Shown: positions 11,701 to 20,714 of the stretch, one piece after another | How positions within the stretch are numbered: position 1 is the stretch's first letter | How the letters are laid out: every line of letters starts with the position of its first letter | Source: Acanthaster planci | Lineage: Eukaryota > Echinodermata > Asteroidea > Valvatida > Acanthasteridae | Length of the DNA stretch: 64,000 bases | Assembly (NCBI RefSeq): GCF_001949145.1 | Contig: NW_019091636.1 | Span: 88,752-152,751 of the forward strand | Direction: 5' to 3' | Made by a program: the position numbers and the translations under genes | The notes under the pieces: generated by a model | What the model was told of the DNA's origin: nothing | The model's database searches: none | Seen by the model: the letters and a program-made list of their open reading frames with translations, nothing else

Positions 11701-13701
11701 TAACCTTAAGAATTAATGAAGGCGTGCGTTTTTACCCATTTATTCTTTGACCTACCAACCCTCCCTAAAAGTAAGAAATATATGAGAGCTAAAGAATTAA
11801 TCAAGGACGCCCCAAATAAGGCGACGATTAATGGAAAGGATACTAGTCTTTTCCCTTAAGCGCTATTTCAAGCAAGTCAGCTGTTTTTGTACTCACGCCA
11901 CGACAAAATTAAGCCGTCGGGTGACTCTAGTGCCTAATATAACATATTACCGTCAGGTGTTTTTGCTGTAAAAGCGTCATTTACCAACGATTACGTGACA
12001 TCCAGCTATTTTCATCCAGCAGATGGCCCCTACCTTGGCACGATGTCTGGTCCTCGTGAAGTGAGTAGCCAAACTCGCAAGAGCAGTAGTACCCACCCAG
12101 GTAGTTGTGGCAGAAATGGTCACAGACACCACTAATTTCCTCACACTCGTTAATGTCTAAGATATAGTAACACATATATAATGTGTAAAACCACAAGGTT
12201 GCAGGTTTCGAAAACTAGCTGAGGATTATCTTTTTTATATGATTTTGCGCTTTTTAATAAAAAGTAATAGTATATATCAATTATTAATAGTAATGACTAA
12301 AATAGATACATGTACCTTTGAACAAATTATCCTCTTTGTGGATTTGAAGACATTTTGGGTGAAAAAATACAGCACGCCCAGAACCGGTCTTGTTTCGAAC
12401 ATAACAAGCAGTCATAAAACGAGATGAATATGAGTAACAGTTGAGTAAAACCCTGGTAATTCAACAAATAGAAGTAGCCAGCTACGGGTGAATAACGAAC
12501 TTCTTTTTGGAAGGGGAGGGGGCCAACGTTATTTTTTGTGGGGGCTAAAAGATGACAAAAAATGTTCCATGGAACCTTGTTTGACTTTTAAAAGTAGTAA
12601 AGCTACATTCTTGGACTTTGTACACACTTTTGTAAAAGTGAAGAATGACATTCACCAAAACAAATTAAATCACTCTCGTTATCTGAAAAAAATGGGGGCT
12701 CCTGATGGCGTGGCCTTCGTCCCCAACCCCCTTCACTCTTCCATCCGTCGCGGAGACAGGGCGCGATTCCGTCTGACCGAATAGTTTGATTGCCTCACCG
12801 TCTGCCACATAGTGTGCCCTGAAGCCCGTGTAGCGATGCTCGTTGGAATAGTCCGAGTGGAACAGAACTTGCATCTCGCCGGACTGTGACGTCAGGGATT
12901 GATCACCTGGGGAATCACGTGAACCGGAACGACCGCAGAACGTCCCGAACGTATCATTGCCAGACGAAACCTCCAAAAAGAAAAGAGCAAACTCCTATCC
13001 CTTAACTGAGAGTTACCACAGGTTGACATTTCATCATAACCTGATCTCAAAGGGAGTGCAAATACCTTAAAAGACACGTATGCACAAGCATAAAATGTTT
13101 GGTCCACTTTGCGCTACACAAGCCTTCACCCAGGACTTTTAAGGCAGAAGACAACGAAGGAAATATCAGGTTAAGGCAGTGGGAAATTAAGAAAAAAATA
13201 GTTCCTCAGTGGGATCTGAAGAGTCAGACAAACGGACGCCAAGGAAAGTACCACTCTGCCAAAATGAAGCGTCTTGCAAATCTGTCAATTTCCATGTCAC
13301 CATTATTGGAGACTGCAACGGAAAACCGTAATGGATAACTTCAGTGAATTACAAGTTGAAAGAAGACACATGTACATGTATATGACTTACAGACAAAACA
13401 ATACCGAAGTGACAATTGAAAGGAGAAAAAAAAGTGTAATATTATGTTTTAACTCACCATGACGTAATCGTGATCGCACCCAATTGACCCGGGTTCAAGG
13501 TCAAACGCGGTCATATACAGCCTGACGCGGTACCCGTCAGGTACGCTTATCAACCACTCCACATCTAGGTCGTCCTCGTAGGGGGTGGGGTGGCCCGGTG
13601 AGGCGATCATACCGTGCATCCCGGAGAGATGTATGGTCGAGGCCTGACACGCATGCACGGACAGAGCCATCAGAAACACAGTGATCGGCAGCCACCTTCA
13701 T
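2527..13701 (-). CDS. MASP-like complement serine protease (11-exon gene model)
   Basis: Domain order from the 5' end: signal peptide, CUB1 (two exons), calcium-binding EGF, CUB2 (two exons), two CCP/sushi modules, S1 protease (four exons). This is the architecture of mannan-binding lectin-associated proteases and C1r/C1s, which act in the secreted lectin or classical complement pathway. Exon phases join without conflict (0,1,1,0,1,1,1,0,1,1), giving about 688 residues from the in-frame ATG at 13670, close to human MASP1 (699). Activation site R|IVGG, catalytic His (TAAHC), Asp (DADVALL) and Ser (GDSGGP) are all present, with Asp at the S1 pocket. The protease domain has the histidine-loop disulphide and split exons (MASP1-like) but an AGC serine codon (MASP2/C1r/C1s-like). 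Introns hold a solo-LTR-like element and minor repeats. It is clearly MASP/C1r/C1s family; which subtype is unresolved. A one-base problem affects the signal peptide (see 13458-13701). Confidence 0.9.
2718..4257 (-). other. MASP-like intron 10
   Basis: No coding exon seen. Contains one copy of a dispersed repeat at about 3772-3890 (partner at 27885-28005). Around 3900-4140 there is a diffuse, GCGCAGAAT-rich low-complexity passage with repeated AGCGCAGAAT/AAGCGCAGA units. Confidence 0.5.
3772..3890 (+). repeat. dispersed repeat, copy 1
   Basis: Matches 27885-28005 in the same orientation with shared blocks CTTCCAGAGCT, GTCTCCGCA.ATTTCC and ACCTAGCT.TGGACAAC. No coding potential. Element family unknown. 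Confidence 0.5.
4258..4392 (-). CDS. MASP-like gene, exon 10 (protease 3)
   Basis: 45-codon phase 1-1 exon with acceptor TTTTGTAG and donor GTAAGT. Encodes the segment [15 protein letters not shown] to NMVCAG, with the conserved Cys pair (QCEDAI... / MVCAG) of the methionine loop of S1 proteases. Confidence 0.9.
5201..5432 (-). CDS. MASP-like gene, exon 9 (protease 2, catalytic Asp)
   Basis: Acceptor CTGTTTCAG, phase 0 in, phase 1 out, donor GTGAGA. Contains the catalytic aspartate in DADVALLRL, then RIRPICVPT, whose Cys should pair with the Cys that opens the catalytic chain (CGVSS, exon 8), and ends with the conserved GWG. Confidence 0.9.
5946..6241 (-). CDS. MASP-like gene, exon 8 (activation site, catalytic His)
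   Basis: 98 codons after a split codon from CCP2. Starts CGVSSIRP, then the activation site [10 protein letters not shown], the CGGSL motif and catalytic His in VLTAAHCV. Both histidine-loop cysteines are present, unlike MASP2, C1r and C1s. The donor lies by an ambiguous base (N at 5940). GTGAG at 5945-5941 gives phase 0, which matches the next exon. Confidence 0.9.
6833..7015 (-). CDS. MASP-like gene, exon 7 (CCP2/sushi)
   Basis: Phase 1-1 exon, 61 codons, acceptor TGCCGCAG, donor GTAAGT. Four cysteines and the conserved Trp of a CCP module: [34 protein letters not shown]. Confidence 0.9.
7435..7665 (+). repeat. diverged two-copy tandem repeat
   Basis: Units at about 7435-7530 and 7570-7665 share, in order, AATGAA.TTCTCATGA, a GATAT.CT.TGCAC-like block, TTGTTTTCTG and TTTAGCTTA. 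Period about 135 bp. Non-coding. Confidence 0.5.
8009..8556 (-). mobile_element. solo-LTR-like element
   Basis: GC- and CpG-rich 548 bp block in an AT-rich intron. Read on the minus strand it begins TGTGACGC and ends GCGTCACA, a perfect 8 bp terminal inverted repeat with the TG...CA ends of LTRs. An internal TATA box (GGCTATAAAAAGCG, about 8345-8333) sits roughly 210 bp in, and an AATAAG signal lies near 8068. No adjacent primer-binding site, polypurine tract or retroviral-type ORF is visible, so it fits a solo LTR. Flanks CATAA and ATTAT do not form a clean target-site duplication, which lowers confidence. Confidence 0.6.
9948..10121 (-). CDS. MASP-like gene, exon 6 (CCP1/sushi)
   Basis: Phase 1-1, 58 codons, acceptor CTCTTGCAG, donor GTGGGT. 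CCP pattern: [38 protein letters not shown]. Confidence 0.92.
10702..10855 (-). CDS. MASP-like gene, exon 5 (CUB2, second half)
   Basis: Acceptor TGATTGTAG, phase 0 in; donor GTAAAG, phase 1 out. Encodes [24 protein letters not shown] and ARYNFTG. The FCG motif and the acidic SDES segment are where CUB domains of C1r/C1s/MASPs carry a disulphide and a Ca-site aspartate. NFT is a possible N-glycosylation site. Confidence 0.88.
11179..11372 (-). CDS. MASP-like gene, exon 4 (CUB2, first half)
   Basis: Acceptor TTTTGGCAG, phase 1 in; donor GTGAGT, phase 0 out. Encodes [13 protein letters not shown], then [20 protein letters not shown], closely resembling the second CUB of vertebrate MASPs (the EDHPE/D.PCPYD motif). 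Confidence 0.93.
12034..12156 (-). CDS. MASP-like gene, exon 3 (calcium-binding EGF)
   Basis: 41-codon phase 1-1 exon. Starts with the Ca-binding signature DINEC. The run [12 protein letters not shown] fits the Asp/Asn hydroxylation consensus C-x-[DN]-x4-[FY]-x-C-x-C. EGF between two CUB domains is diagnostic of the MASP/C1r/C1s family. Confidence 0.93.
12799..12970 (-). CDS. MASP-like gene, exon 2 (CUB1, second half)
   Basis: Phase 0 to phase 1, donor GTGAGG. Encodes [28 protein letters not shown] and AHYVADG. The FHSDYSNE...TGF string is the conserved Ca-binding aspartate region of CUB1 in MASPs. Confidence 0.92.
13458..13701 (-). CDS. MASP-like gene, exon 1 (signal peptide and CUB1, first half)
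   Basis: Donor GTGAGT at 13457. CUB1 begins [18 protein letters not shown] and continues to [10 protein letters not shown] and CDHDYVM. The frame is open from ATG at 13670, giving only [10 protein letters not shown] before CUB1, which is short for a signal peptide. An ATG at 13701 would read [20 protein letters not shown], a good signal peptide, if one base between 13701 and 13690 were absent. As written that ATG is out of frame, with TGA in the CUB frame. Possible explanations: an assembly indel, a real frameshift, or an upstream exon spliced just after 13701 (an AG precedes GTGGCTG). Confidence 0.8.
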
Positions 13702-15380
13702 GACAGAGTCAAAGTACAAAAGATAGATCTACATTTCAACTGCAGAGTCAGTGTTATTCGTTAAAAATGGGAGACAAAACGGGCAACTCTTTAATTGATC
13801 GAAAAGAGCCATGTTGATGGGGAGTGTTCAATTGGTTGGTACTAGAGATGCAACTGCAACGCTGGAAATTGTTGCTGGAAATATAGCGTCCTCTCTTTGG
13901 TCTCACTCGGGGCCCATAATGACTTGTTTTCTATTTTCGAGTCACTGTGACATTTTTCCGAGAGCCAGGGGGGTAGAATCATTATTAACACTTTCAGATG
14001 AGTGTATCTGGAAATGGGATCTGGATTTGTTACTGCGGATATTGGCCAGATTTGGCTCTTTCCAACATTTTGTCTAGGCAGGTTCTCTGCATAGTTTGGG
14101 TAAATTTTACTGATATGTTCCTTGTTTCCGGAACTGTGTATATGTAAATATTTTTTTACACTTACGGCAATGTAATATTGAAATATAATATTATTTGTAA
14201 TTTCAATTTTTTGTAAAAATTGCCTAAATTTGGCCTTTGGCTACAAGTTCCATTTCAAATAAAACAATAATTAAATTCAATTATCTCCCTTGGTGAGGCT
14301 TCTGATTTCAGATCCCATAGGCACACGGATCTCCTCACTTATCTGCGTGTTCAACCATCGTGCCCACGGGAGTTTTTTAGTCATATTGACTCATTGACTT
14401 TGAGTCAATGACACATTGACTTTGACACCAATTTTGTGAAAAATGGACATGCTGTTCTCGCGCTGAGACGGATCACCCAAGAACTTTTCTCACTGGCCTG
14501 CCGTTCAATGTATGGGGGCTAGCCGACTCTGCATGACCGCAACAACAAAACCACTTATTTTAGTAGGTCGAAACTTCACGTTTATACTGATAAAAAGCGT
14601 ATCTCATGCCGAGGTTTAAAAATTTCGTGCTGATGTCGCCACGAGCCTGACTGATTTTGCTGCCAGGAAGCACCAGTGGTTTTGCTGCCAGTGACTGGAC
14701 CGAGTCACTACAACACCAAGGCCCCCTCTACATCTACGTCCTAGATGCCGGTATCTCTTTTGTTTATTTTCTCTCATTACAAATTGGTTAATTATTTTGC
14801 CCTTCTTGGCTTGTTTGATTTATTAGATTTCTTTCAATTAAGGTAGCCTTCGTCTCCGCCGTCCTTTCTTTGTGAGATTTGTCCTTGATTAGAGTCTGTG
14901 CCCTTCCTCTTTCACTTTAGCAACCAAAAACAGCATTGGAAACAAATACGTTCGTTATATACAATCCCAATACAACATCAAGAGTCAATTACATTCTGGT
15001 CTTGCGTGACACGTAATTGTGGCTGGAAATAGTCCGTGAAGGTCCCCCTCCCCCCCAATCTAAAATGTTGCATTAAATGCACGGACCCGAAGGCCAAAAG
15101 GCCCATAGCCAGAGCTTTCCACTTCAACTGGAATCATGTAGCTGCATGCATGTCATGTCTCCAAAAGTGTTTACTTGCAATGCTTTGGACATCTCTCCAG
15201 CGACTGAGAGTATATGAGAGGAACGCATAATCTCTTCTCAATTCGGGATCTTTAGCTTTTTAATCAATTGACTCGGTTGGAGGCCAGATTTCCAGCTTAT
15301 TGGGATGAAATCACATTATTATGTTAATGATAAGGAATTAATGTACGGAAAAGCCACGTAGTCATGTCGACAGGGTTTTC

Positions 15381-15456
15381 GTTGCGACTACAAGAGCTGA
15401 TGAGGTCAGCTAATGACCGGTCATTAGCTGGCCTCATCAGCTTTTGCAGTCATAAC
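15381..15456. repeat. 76 bp near-perfect palindrome
   Basis: Two 38 bp arms meet at 15418/15419. The inner 24 bp of each arm (AGCTGATGAGGTCAGCTAAT...) match with one mismatch; the outer 14 bp match with a few more. There is almost no loop. Could be a tiny fold-back element or a MITE remnant. Confidence 0.75.
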
Positions 15457-17499
15457 CGACCGTAATTACAGCTCTGAACCACAGTTCCCAGATGGAGAAC
15501 ACTAAAATCACCAGCATTTATATGTAAGGTCCGCAGTACTAATACCCAGCAATACAAGCACAAATATCATTCTCCCGTTCATCGACCCCATGACGTCGAA
15601 TCTCATTTTCCACTTCTAAGCTACCAGCTGCAAACGGCTGTAGAGGGTACATACCAAACTGGAAAACGTTCTTTCAAATTTCATGGGGACAGGTCGTGGA
15701 ATGATCTTCCACTTTAAAAGCTTTGCCAATATTCAGAGGTTTACGAAGCATATCGAGAAGCGTTCCTTAAATTCAAACAATTATTAACATAATTTTCATT
15801 TGATATTCATGTATTTATGTATTTTGGTGATAGATGTCTTTCTAATCTGCCAAGTTTGATATGTCTTTTTATTACTTTATTTGTATGGGGGGGGGGCACC
15901 AATGAAAAGCAGTGCTGCACACTGACCGGGGTTTCCGGCATTAAAGATTACGTGAGCAAACGCATCTCTCATATACCCTTACAAAAATTATGGTGTACTA
16001 TTTACAACACACATTTCTGCCTCTCTCTGCGCGACGCAACTACAAAACCTGACGGCACGACGTTTCCCTGGCATCGTGCCGTCGCGTCGCGCCATCGCCT
16101 TTTTGCCATTACGTTTGTACACACACGACGCGTGGCGTCGTGCCGTCTTACGTCTTTTCCGTGTCGAATATTTTTCTGCCTAATCGTCGCTGTCGCTCCT
16201 TCCGTAGTTAGAAAAATATGCAACATGGATAGGACGTAAGACAACACGACGCGACGGAATGCCCTTCTTGAAAGACGAAAATAAATGGAAGAACAAAGGA
16301 ATTCACACAAAAATAACCACATTGCAGGGTTTTAATCGGGTACTATGAATACACAGAGCGGCACAATTATCTGACTGAAACTTATGCAAAAGGTGTGTGT
16401 ATCAGACAGAAAATGCGGCCTTTGAAAAAAGGCTGTGGTCTTTAACTAAAACATTTGTACGCTGCCTTGCAGCAGATTTTTTTTTAATCTCATTATTATA
16501 ATTTTCAATGAGACGAAGCAAGCAGTTTGCAGTATGAAACAAATACGGAATTTGATATCGTAAAAACGACCCAGAGCGATCTCCAATTCTACTCCGCGTC
16601 GGTACAAGCACTTTGCCTTGCTGGGTTTAACGGCGGCATTTTATGGCGCTTTCTATGGCTTGCGTGTAGCAGCCAGGCAGCGTACAATGACGCTGTGGCG
16701 ATGCCTACTTTGAAACAAGGGCGGCCACATTGCAGAATGTCCGCCCTGGGTCGGATTTTTTGGTCAGGTACGATTCCCAGTTACTCCTCATGCCGCAACC
16801 GTGCTTCAAACTGCATCGAGACTAAAACATCGTCACTAAATCGATGCCTGGCCAATGTTTCCATAGAGGCATATGTAGGCTAAAGAACTAATTAATATCA
16901 GGGTGTCGGATTCCAACGTTTGCTTGTTCATGGCCCGCACGTTTCCACACACGAAAAGATTGGTTAATACCGGTACTGATTCCATAGACCAAAAAACCAT
17001 AACGATTTGTGGTATTAAAGACCTTTTGGATTTTGATAAAGTAAAAACAATATTATGTTAAATTGCTACCGTGTAGGGAAAGTGATACATCATAGTTCAA
17101 CTGTACGTTGCTTTCCATTGTTTTCAAATCTTGATGTACATTGTCTTGAAGCCGTTGTTCATACATAAAAAATGTGCAATTGTTTACTGGGGTATTGTTT
17201 GATCTCAGTCTCCGTTTAGCAACTCTAAGGGGCAGTTTATTGGCCTGAAGAGCCGAAATTCCATTTCAGCCCTCGACATGCATAAGCAAATCTTAGATTA
17301 AATTGTGAACATAAATAGCGTTCGGCACCAAACTCGCCCGAACCTACTCGCTAAAGGACCTAGGCCTATCCTTTAATTTTAAAAGCAGTCACCTCCAGAA
17401 GCAACATCATTATTACCTGTATTGCCTGCTACGTCTTGTGTATTGTACTTCAGATGAGACAGCTCTCCCTTTCAGCTAGCTCGTGCGGACAAGTTACAT

Positions 17500-18070
17500 A
17501 TCGTACGAACTTTACACCCCCATGGGTACTGACATGTCGTACGTGTACTTTTGTCTCTAGTACGTACGACCTACGAATTTTAACTCGTACGCTAATACGA
17601 GTTATGTGTCGCACATACGGCGTATATGTACGTATATCCAAAGTAATGACTCGTAAATCGTACGTAAGAGACAATAAGTGCAAGATATAAGTTGCACGTA
17701 CGATTGTAGGTGCAAGTACGTGTTCTGATTCCTCGTTCGTATTAATGGCACATTATGAAATATGAAGATGGAATGTACAACAAAATGAGCTCTGATATAA
17801 CCGTAAACCCCAGTCCCCTGTGGGGCAACCTTGTCGGGGCTATAGACCATCATGTGCTAAATTGGGGAGAAACCCAGCCCGCCACTGGGTCGTACGAGTT
17901 ATGATTCCTATTTGTCGTAGGTATAAGTAGTATAACTACATACGGATTATATCTCGTGCATATACAGCTTAGATCTCGTACGAATGACTAATCATACGTC
18001 GTGCGTGTGAGTTTGCTCAAGGAGCAGAGTTTTTTCACCATGTCTGTAATACAGCTTCGTAATGTACGAG
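17500..18070. repeat. CGTACG-rich degenerate motif cluster
   Basis: About eight copies of the palindrome CGTACG, usually as TCGTACGA or ACGTACGA, lie between 17503 and 17980, with further TACGAG/CTCGTA half-sites to about 18070. The surrounding sequence is AT-rich, so CpG-containing hexamers should be scarce. Spacing is irregular, so this is not a simple satellite. Confidence 0.6.
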
Positions 18071-18195
18071 ACGTGCGAGGTCGTTTTATACGAACTGGAT
18101 CTTTCGGGGTGCAGACCATTAATTCAAGTGAGAATTTCTGACCAGCTCATTAGCATTAAAAGTGCCCCCACAGTATCTTTTGAAAAAGGAGATTG

Positions 18196-18445
18196 NNNNN
18201 NNNNNNNNNNNNNNNNNNNNNNNNNNNNNNNNNNNNNNNNNNNNNNNNNNNNNNNNNNNNNNNNNNNNNNNNNNNNNNNNNNNNNNNNNNNNNNNNNNNN
18301 NNNNNNNNNNNNNNNNNNNNNNNNNNNNNNNNNNNNNNNNNNNNNNNNNNNNNNNNNNNNNNNNNNNNNNNNNNNNNNNNNNNNNNNNNNNNNNNNNNNN
18401 NNNNNNNNNNNNNNNNNNNNNNNNNNNNNNNNNNNNNNNNNNNNN
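18196..18445. other. assembly gap (250 N)
   Basis: Run of N. No statement possible about its content. Confidence 1.
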
Positions 18446-19104
18446 CAGCAACGCCCTCTTCTGACCATTTGTAATACACACTGTATACTCATTAGCTCTG
18501 GCCTGCAGGTAAGCAGCCAGTAGTAACACATCCACTGCGCTTGCTCCATTCACTGAAACATTGTTGCAAACAAATCTTGTGGCCGCGGCCCAAAACCGCA
18601 CGTGCGCGTATGGGATTCACTCGCAAGTGTCTCAATGAAGAGTTGAATGTTACTCCAGTTGTCTTAGTCACGCCCTGTCTCCAAGTGCTTTATGTTGCTA
18701 GGTACAAAAAACAAGCGGAGCTCATGCAAATCGCTACGCACTCTTAATATTACAATTATTTTTCAGCGCACATAAAACAGAGAGAGGTGGTTTGCCGCCT
18801 GCATACACGGCGTATATGCTAACATATTGTGGAGAAATCGTTTGAGGCTTGTAAGCCCAGTAGGATATTACAACACCCGCCGGACGTCCAACTTCACCCT
18901 CAAGTAGGCTATTACAAAGCAGTCGCCCATTATCTCAAGACCTGCGGAAACCTAGATAAGGTAATACAGGAATCTCGTTTTCCGTTTTAAACAAGATGCT
19001 ATACATGTAGGCTACATAGAATCCTGCCTGGCTTGGACATTTTGCTATCAAACGGCATTCAAACTGATCTCAAGAGGTTTTTTGGAAAATTTCCAGACTT
19101 TGTT

Positions 19105-19525
19105 ACGAGTCATTCTTTTTGTGGCACGAGTCGAGTCTAATCACTGTGACGTAGTGACTCGAGTCGAGTCAATTTAAACGTAGCAACTCGAGTCCAGTCA
19201 TTAGGCCAAAAATGCGAGTCAAGTATTTAGCGCTAGTCAATTCGAGTCTCCAAATATGAACACAACACGCTAAACAGATACAAGAGAGAAAGTCATTTTT
19301 TTGCAGTTTCAAATTGACCTCTAGGTTTCTACATGTGTTCACACCATATCTTACTCCTGATGATAATAACAGCACACGAACATAATGTTATGTCCAGTGC
19401 AAATACTTTTCTTTGCAAAGAAGTTTGCTTTTATTTTGGGACGACTTAGGCCCTATTAACTTTCGTTCGACTCGGGTCTTCTGATGAGGGACTCAAGTCG
19501 ACTTAAGTCGGACTCGAGTCATTAC
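19105..19525. repeat. GACTCGAGTC-type repeat, two clusters
   Basis: Cluster 1 (about 19105-19250) has repeated ACTCGAGTC, GAGTCGAGTC and GAGTCAAGT units. Cluster 2 (about 19465-19525) has CGACTCGGGTC, GACTCAAGTCGAC and GACTCGAGTC. About 210 bp of ordinary sequence lies between. Because the unit is itself palindromic, orientation is hard to judge; the pair could be the ends of one element. Confidence 0.6.
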
Positions 19526-19725
19526 TACTGTTCTTCCGTCTAGCAGGCTTTAAATATACTGCCATTGCTTGATACAATTACCACCGTTTTTTCAGTGTTA
19601 ACACCATTGTAACCCGGCCTAACACTTAAATACGATCCCAGAAGTTAATCTTAGTCATCGAATGGATTTCTTCATAACGTACTTTTGTTATTCATCCAGC
19701 CATGCACAACTGTCAACGGTATATT

Positions 19726-19742
19726 TTCTTGCCGTTGTAGGG
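19726..19742 (+). promoter_or_regulatory. probable splice acceptor upstream of GPCR start
   Basis: Pyrimidine-rich run ending TTGTAG|GG directly before ATG. Suggests a spliced 5' UTR, and decides the start codon of the receptor. Confidence 0.55.
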
Positions 19743-20714
19743 ATGCCTGACGAAGGCCCATCCCCTCCCTGGTTCAATGTCTTCAGGTGCATCCTTCTCA
19801 GCTTGACGACGGTCCTCATCATCGGTGGGAACTCCTTCTGCCTCCTCATTCTCCGGCGCGTGCACGGCATCCACGAAGTCACCCGGCTGTTCATGGCCTC
19901 CCTGGCCCTCTCGGATCTCCTCACGGGCGTGTTTGTTGCCCTGCCCATGGTCGTCTCCACGGCGATGGACCGCTGGCCGTACGGCGACACCTTTTGCGGC
20001 ATCTACGGGGTGGGCAAGTACGTGTGCTACTACACGGGTCTCATATCGCTGATAGCGGTAACCGTAGAGCGGTACATCATGGTGGTGTGTCCACTACGCT
20101 ACCATACCATCGTGACGCTTTTTCGCGCCCGAGTCGCTGTCGCAGTCATATGGCTGCTCGCCTTGGCCATCACCATGTTCTTCGGGGGGAGCGTCAATTT
20201 TGTCGGGGATGTCGACGAAGACGAAGATAACTGCAGCCTGGACACGGAAAAGGGGGATTTCTGGCACTACCCGCTCAAATACATGGCCGTGGTCTTCATC
20301 CTGGTCCCGGTAGTAACCGTGCTGGTTCTGTACACCCACATCCTGCTGATTGCCCGTCGCCAGATATGCCGGATCGCAGCAGTCGCCCCGCTGGGACCCA
20401 TGTCCGAGGAGGAGCGTGCCGCGGTCCGAACCCGGCAAGCCAACCGCAGGGCGGCCGGCACGTTCCTCATTGTCACGATGGCTTTCGCTGTGGCCTGGAT
20501 GCCCTCTGCCGTGCGCAAACTCAACAAGCTGGCCACGGGCATCTCGGACACCATGTATACCGAGTTCCTGGCCCGCTTCTGCATGCTGTCCAACAGCTGG
20601 CTCAACATTTTCGTTTACTACATCCGCAACGAGTCCTTCAGACAGACGGCTAGACGCTACATTGCCGCCATAAGAGGTACAAGAACCTCCGATGCCATTG
20701 AGATTAGTTACTAA
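19743..20714 (+). CDS. class A (rhodopsin-like) GPCR, orphan type
   Basis: 323 residues, single coding exon. Seven membrane segments are recognisable: TM1 with GNSFCLLIL (N1.50), TM2 LALSDLLTG (D2.50), TM3 from FCGIYG (C3.25) to VERYIMV (ERY in place of DRY), TM4 with WLLALAI, TM5 with P5.50 in ILVPVV, TM6 AFAVAWMPS (CWxP variant), TM7 WLNIFVYY (NPxxY changed to NIxxY). ECL2 has the Cys (DNCSLD) that pairs with C3.25. Position 3.32, counted from R3.50, is Lys, so the aspartate that binds amines is missing. I start at the ATG at 19743 because a good splice acceptor (TTTTCTTGCCGTTGTAG) lies 2 nt upstream, so the longer reading frame from 19662 is probably intron. Ligand unknown. Confidence 0.9.
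   Translation: MPDEGPSPPWFNVFRCILLSLTTVLIIGGNSFCLLILRRVHGIHEVTRLFMASLALSDLLTGVFVALPMVVSTAMDRWPYGDTFCGIYGVGKYVCYYTGLISLIAVTVERYIMVVCPLRYHTIVTLFRARVAVAVIWLLALAITMFFGGSVNFVGDVDEDEDNCSLDTEKGDFWHYPLKYMAVVFILVPVVTVLVLYTHILLIARRQICRIAAVAPLGPMSEEERAAVRTRQANRRAAGTFLIVTMAFAVAWMPSAVRKLNKLATGISDTMYTEFLARFCMLSNSWLNIFVYYIRNESFRQTARRYIAAIRGTRTSDAIEISY

Larger units (their letters stand above)
13702..19742. other. intergenic region between divergent MASP-like and GPCR genes
   Basis: No exon recognised. Holds a 76 bp near-perfect palindrome (15381-15456), a CpG-rich inverted-repeat patch (about 16045-16150), a CGTACG-rich stretch (17500-18070), an assembly gap (18196-18445) and GACTCGAGTC-type repeats (19105-19525). 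At 14389-14409 there is a small palindrome, TCATTGACT/AGTCAATGA. Confidence 0.5.

Noticed and set aside
18119-18601. ORFs spanning the N run
   Set aside because: Their length comes from translated N. The flanks show no coding character.
19662-19742. 27-residue N-terminal extension of the GPCR
   Set aside because: Ends at a good splice acceptor and adds a non-conserved stretch before a typical short N-terminus.
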